NCBI GenBank assembly: GCA_002728075.1
Contig: PBVB01000008.1
Coordinates: 47,174 to 53,086, forward strand
Length of the DNA: 5,913 nucleotides
Source: Flavobacteriaceae bacterium
GTDB lineage: Bacteria; Bacteroidota; Bacteroidia; Flavobacteriales; Flavobacteriaceae
Reading direction: 5' to 3'
The translations under genes and the position numbers were made by a program. Below are positions 5,832 to 5,913 of the stretch, one piece after another. Below the pieces are notes generated by a model, which had not been told where the DNA came from, ran no database searches, and worked only from the letters and a program-made list of their open reading frames with translations. How positions within the stretch are numbered: the stretch's first letter is position 1; each line of letters begins with the position of its first letter.

Positions 5832-5913
5832 TAAAGAATTTGCATTTTATTTGCTTTATTTAAAAAGATTAATATATAATCTCCCCCAATTTTTGTAGAA
5901 CCCTTTATATCCT

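Noticed and set aside
5851..5880. TTGCTT-N18-TATAAT on the plus strand, resembling a sigma-70 promoter
   Set aside because: Bacteroidota use a different consensus (TTG / TAnnTTTG), and such matches are frequent by chance in DNA this AT-rich; no downstream plus-strand gene start is visible in the window.
1..5913. A novel defence, mobile or biosynthetic system
   Set aside because: Every long reading frame belongs to a well-known housekeeping or transport family with intact motifs, and no repeat array, transposase or toxin-antitoxin pair was seen.

Overview
The window looks like ordinary chromosomal DNA from a low-GC (roughly 30% by eye) member of the Bacteroidota, most likely a marine flavobacterium. 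The reasons are: a TonB-ExbD-ExbB cluster whose TonB has the flavobacterial form (C-terminal GVKGSTN...PCLLEPAK...TAFLHKW signature); an AnmK with the DICPAN variant of the family's DTGPGN motif; an NhaD-type Na+/H+ antiporter; a tRNA without an encoded CCA; almost no Shine-Dalgarno sequences; and a TATATTTG element that matches the Bacteroidota -7 promoter consensus TAnnTTTG. The species cannot be named from sequence alone.

Every gene lies on the minus strand, so transcription runs from the right end to the left. In that order the window holds: a 147-bp stretch with no assigned gene but with a 47-nt imperfect palindrome (5767-5913); anmK, anhydro-N-acetylmuramic acid kinase (4708-5766); a 70-bp gap; nhaD, Na+/H+ antiporter (3309-4637); a 41-bp gap with an AT-only hairpin and a T-run; exbB (2569-3267), exbD (2174-2569), tonB (1341-2171) and folC (121-1341); a 35-bp gap with a tRNA promoter element; and tRNA-Val(TAC) at 11-85.

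The exbB-exbD-tonB-folC block is very compact. Stop and start share one base at exbB/exbD (TAATG) and at tonB/folC (TAGTG), and exbD/tonB are 2 bp apart, so one transcript with translational coupling is the natural reading. ExbB and ExbD form an inner-membrane proton channel that drives TonB, which powers outer-membrane TonB-dependent transporters. NhaD exchanges Na+ for H+ across the same membrane. AnmK recycles cell-wall anhydroMurNAc. FolC glutamylates folates and has no obvious functional tie to the TonB system.

I see no mobile element, CRISPR array, defence or secretion system, biosynthetic cluster or broken gene. All five protein families and the antiporter are known. The points most worth checking are small: the palindrome ahead of anmK, the almost leaderless tRNA promoter, the coupled GTG start of folC, the poly-A tracts in the tonB linker, and the placement of a sodium antiporter directly ahead of the TonB motor.
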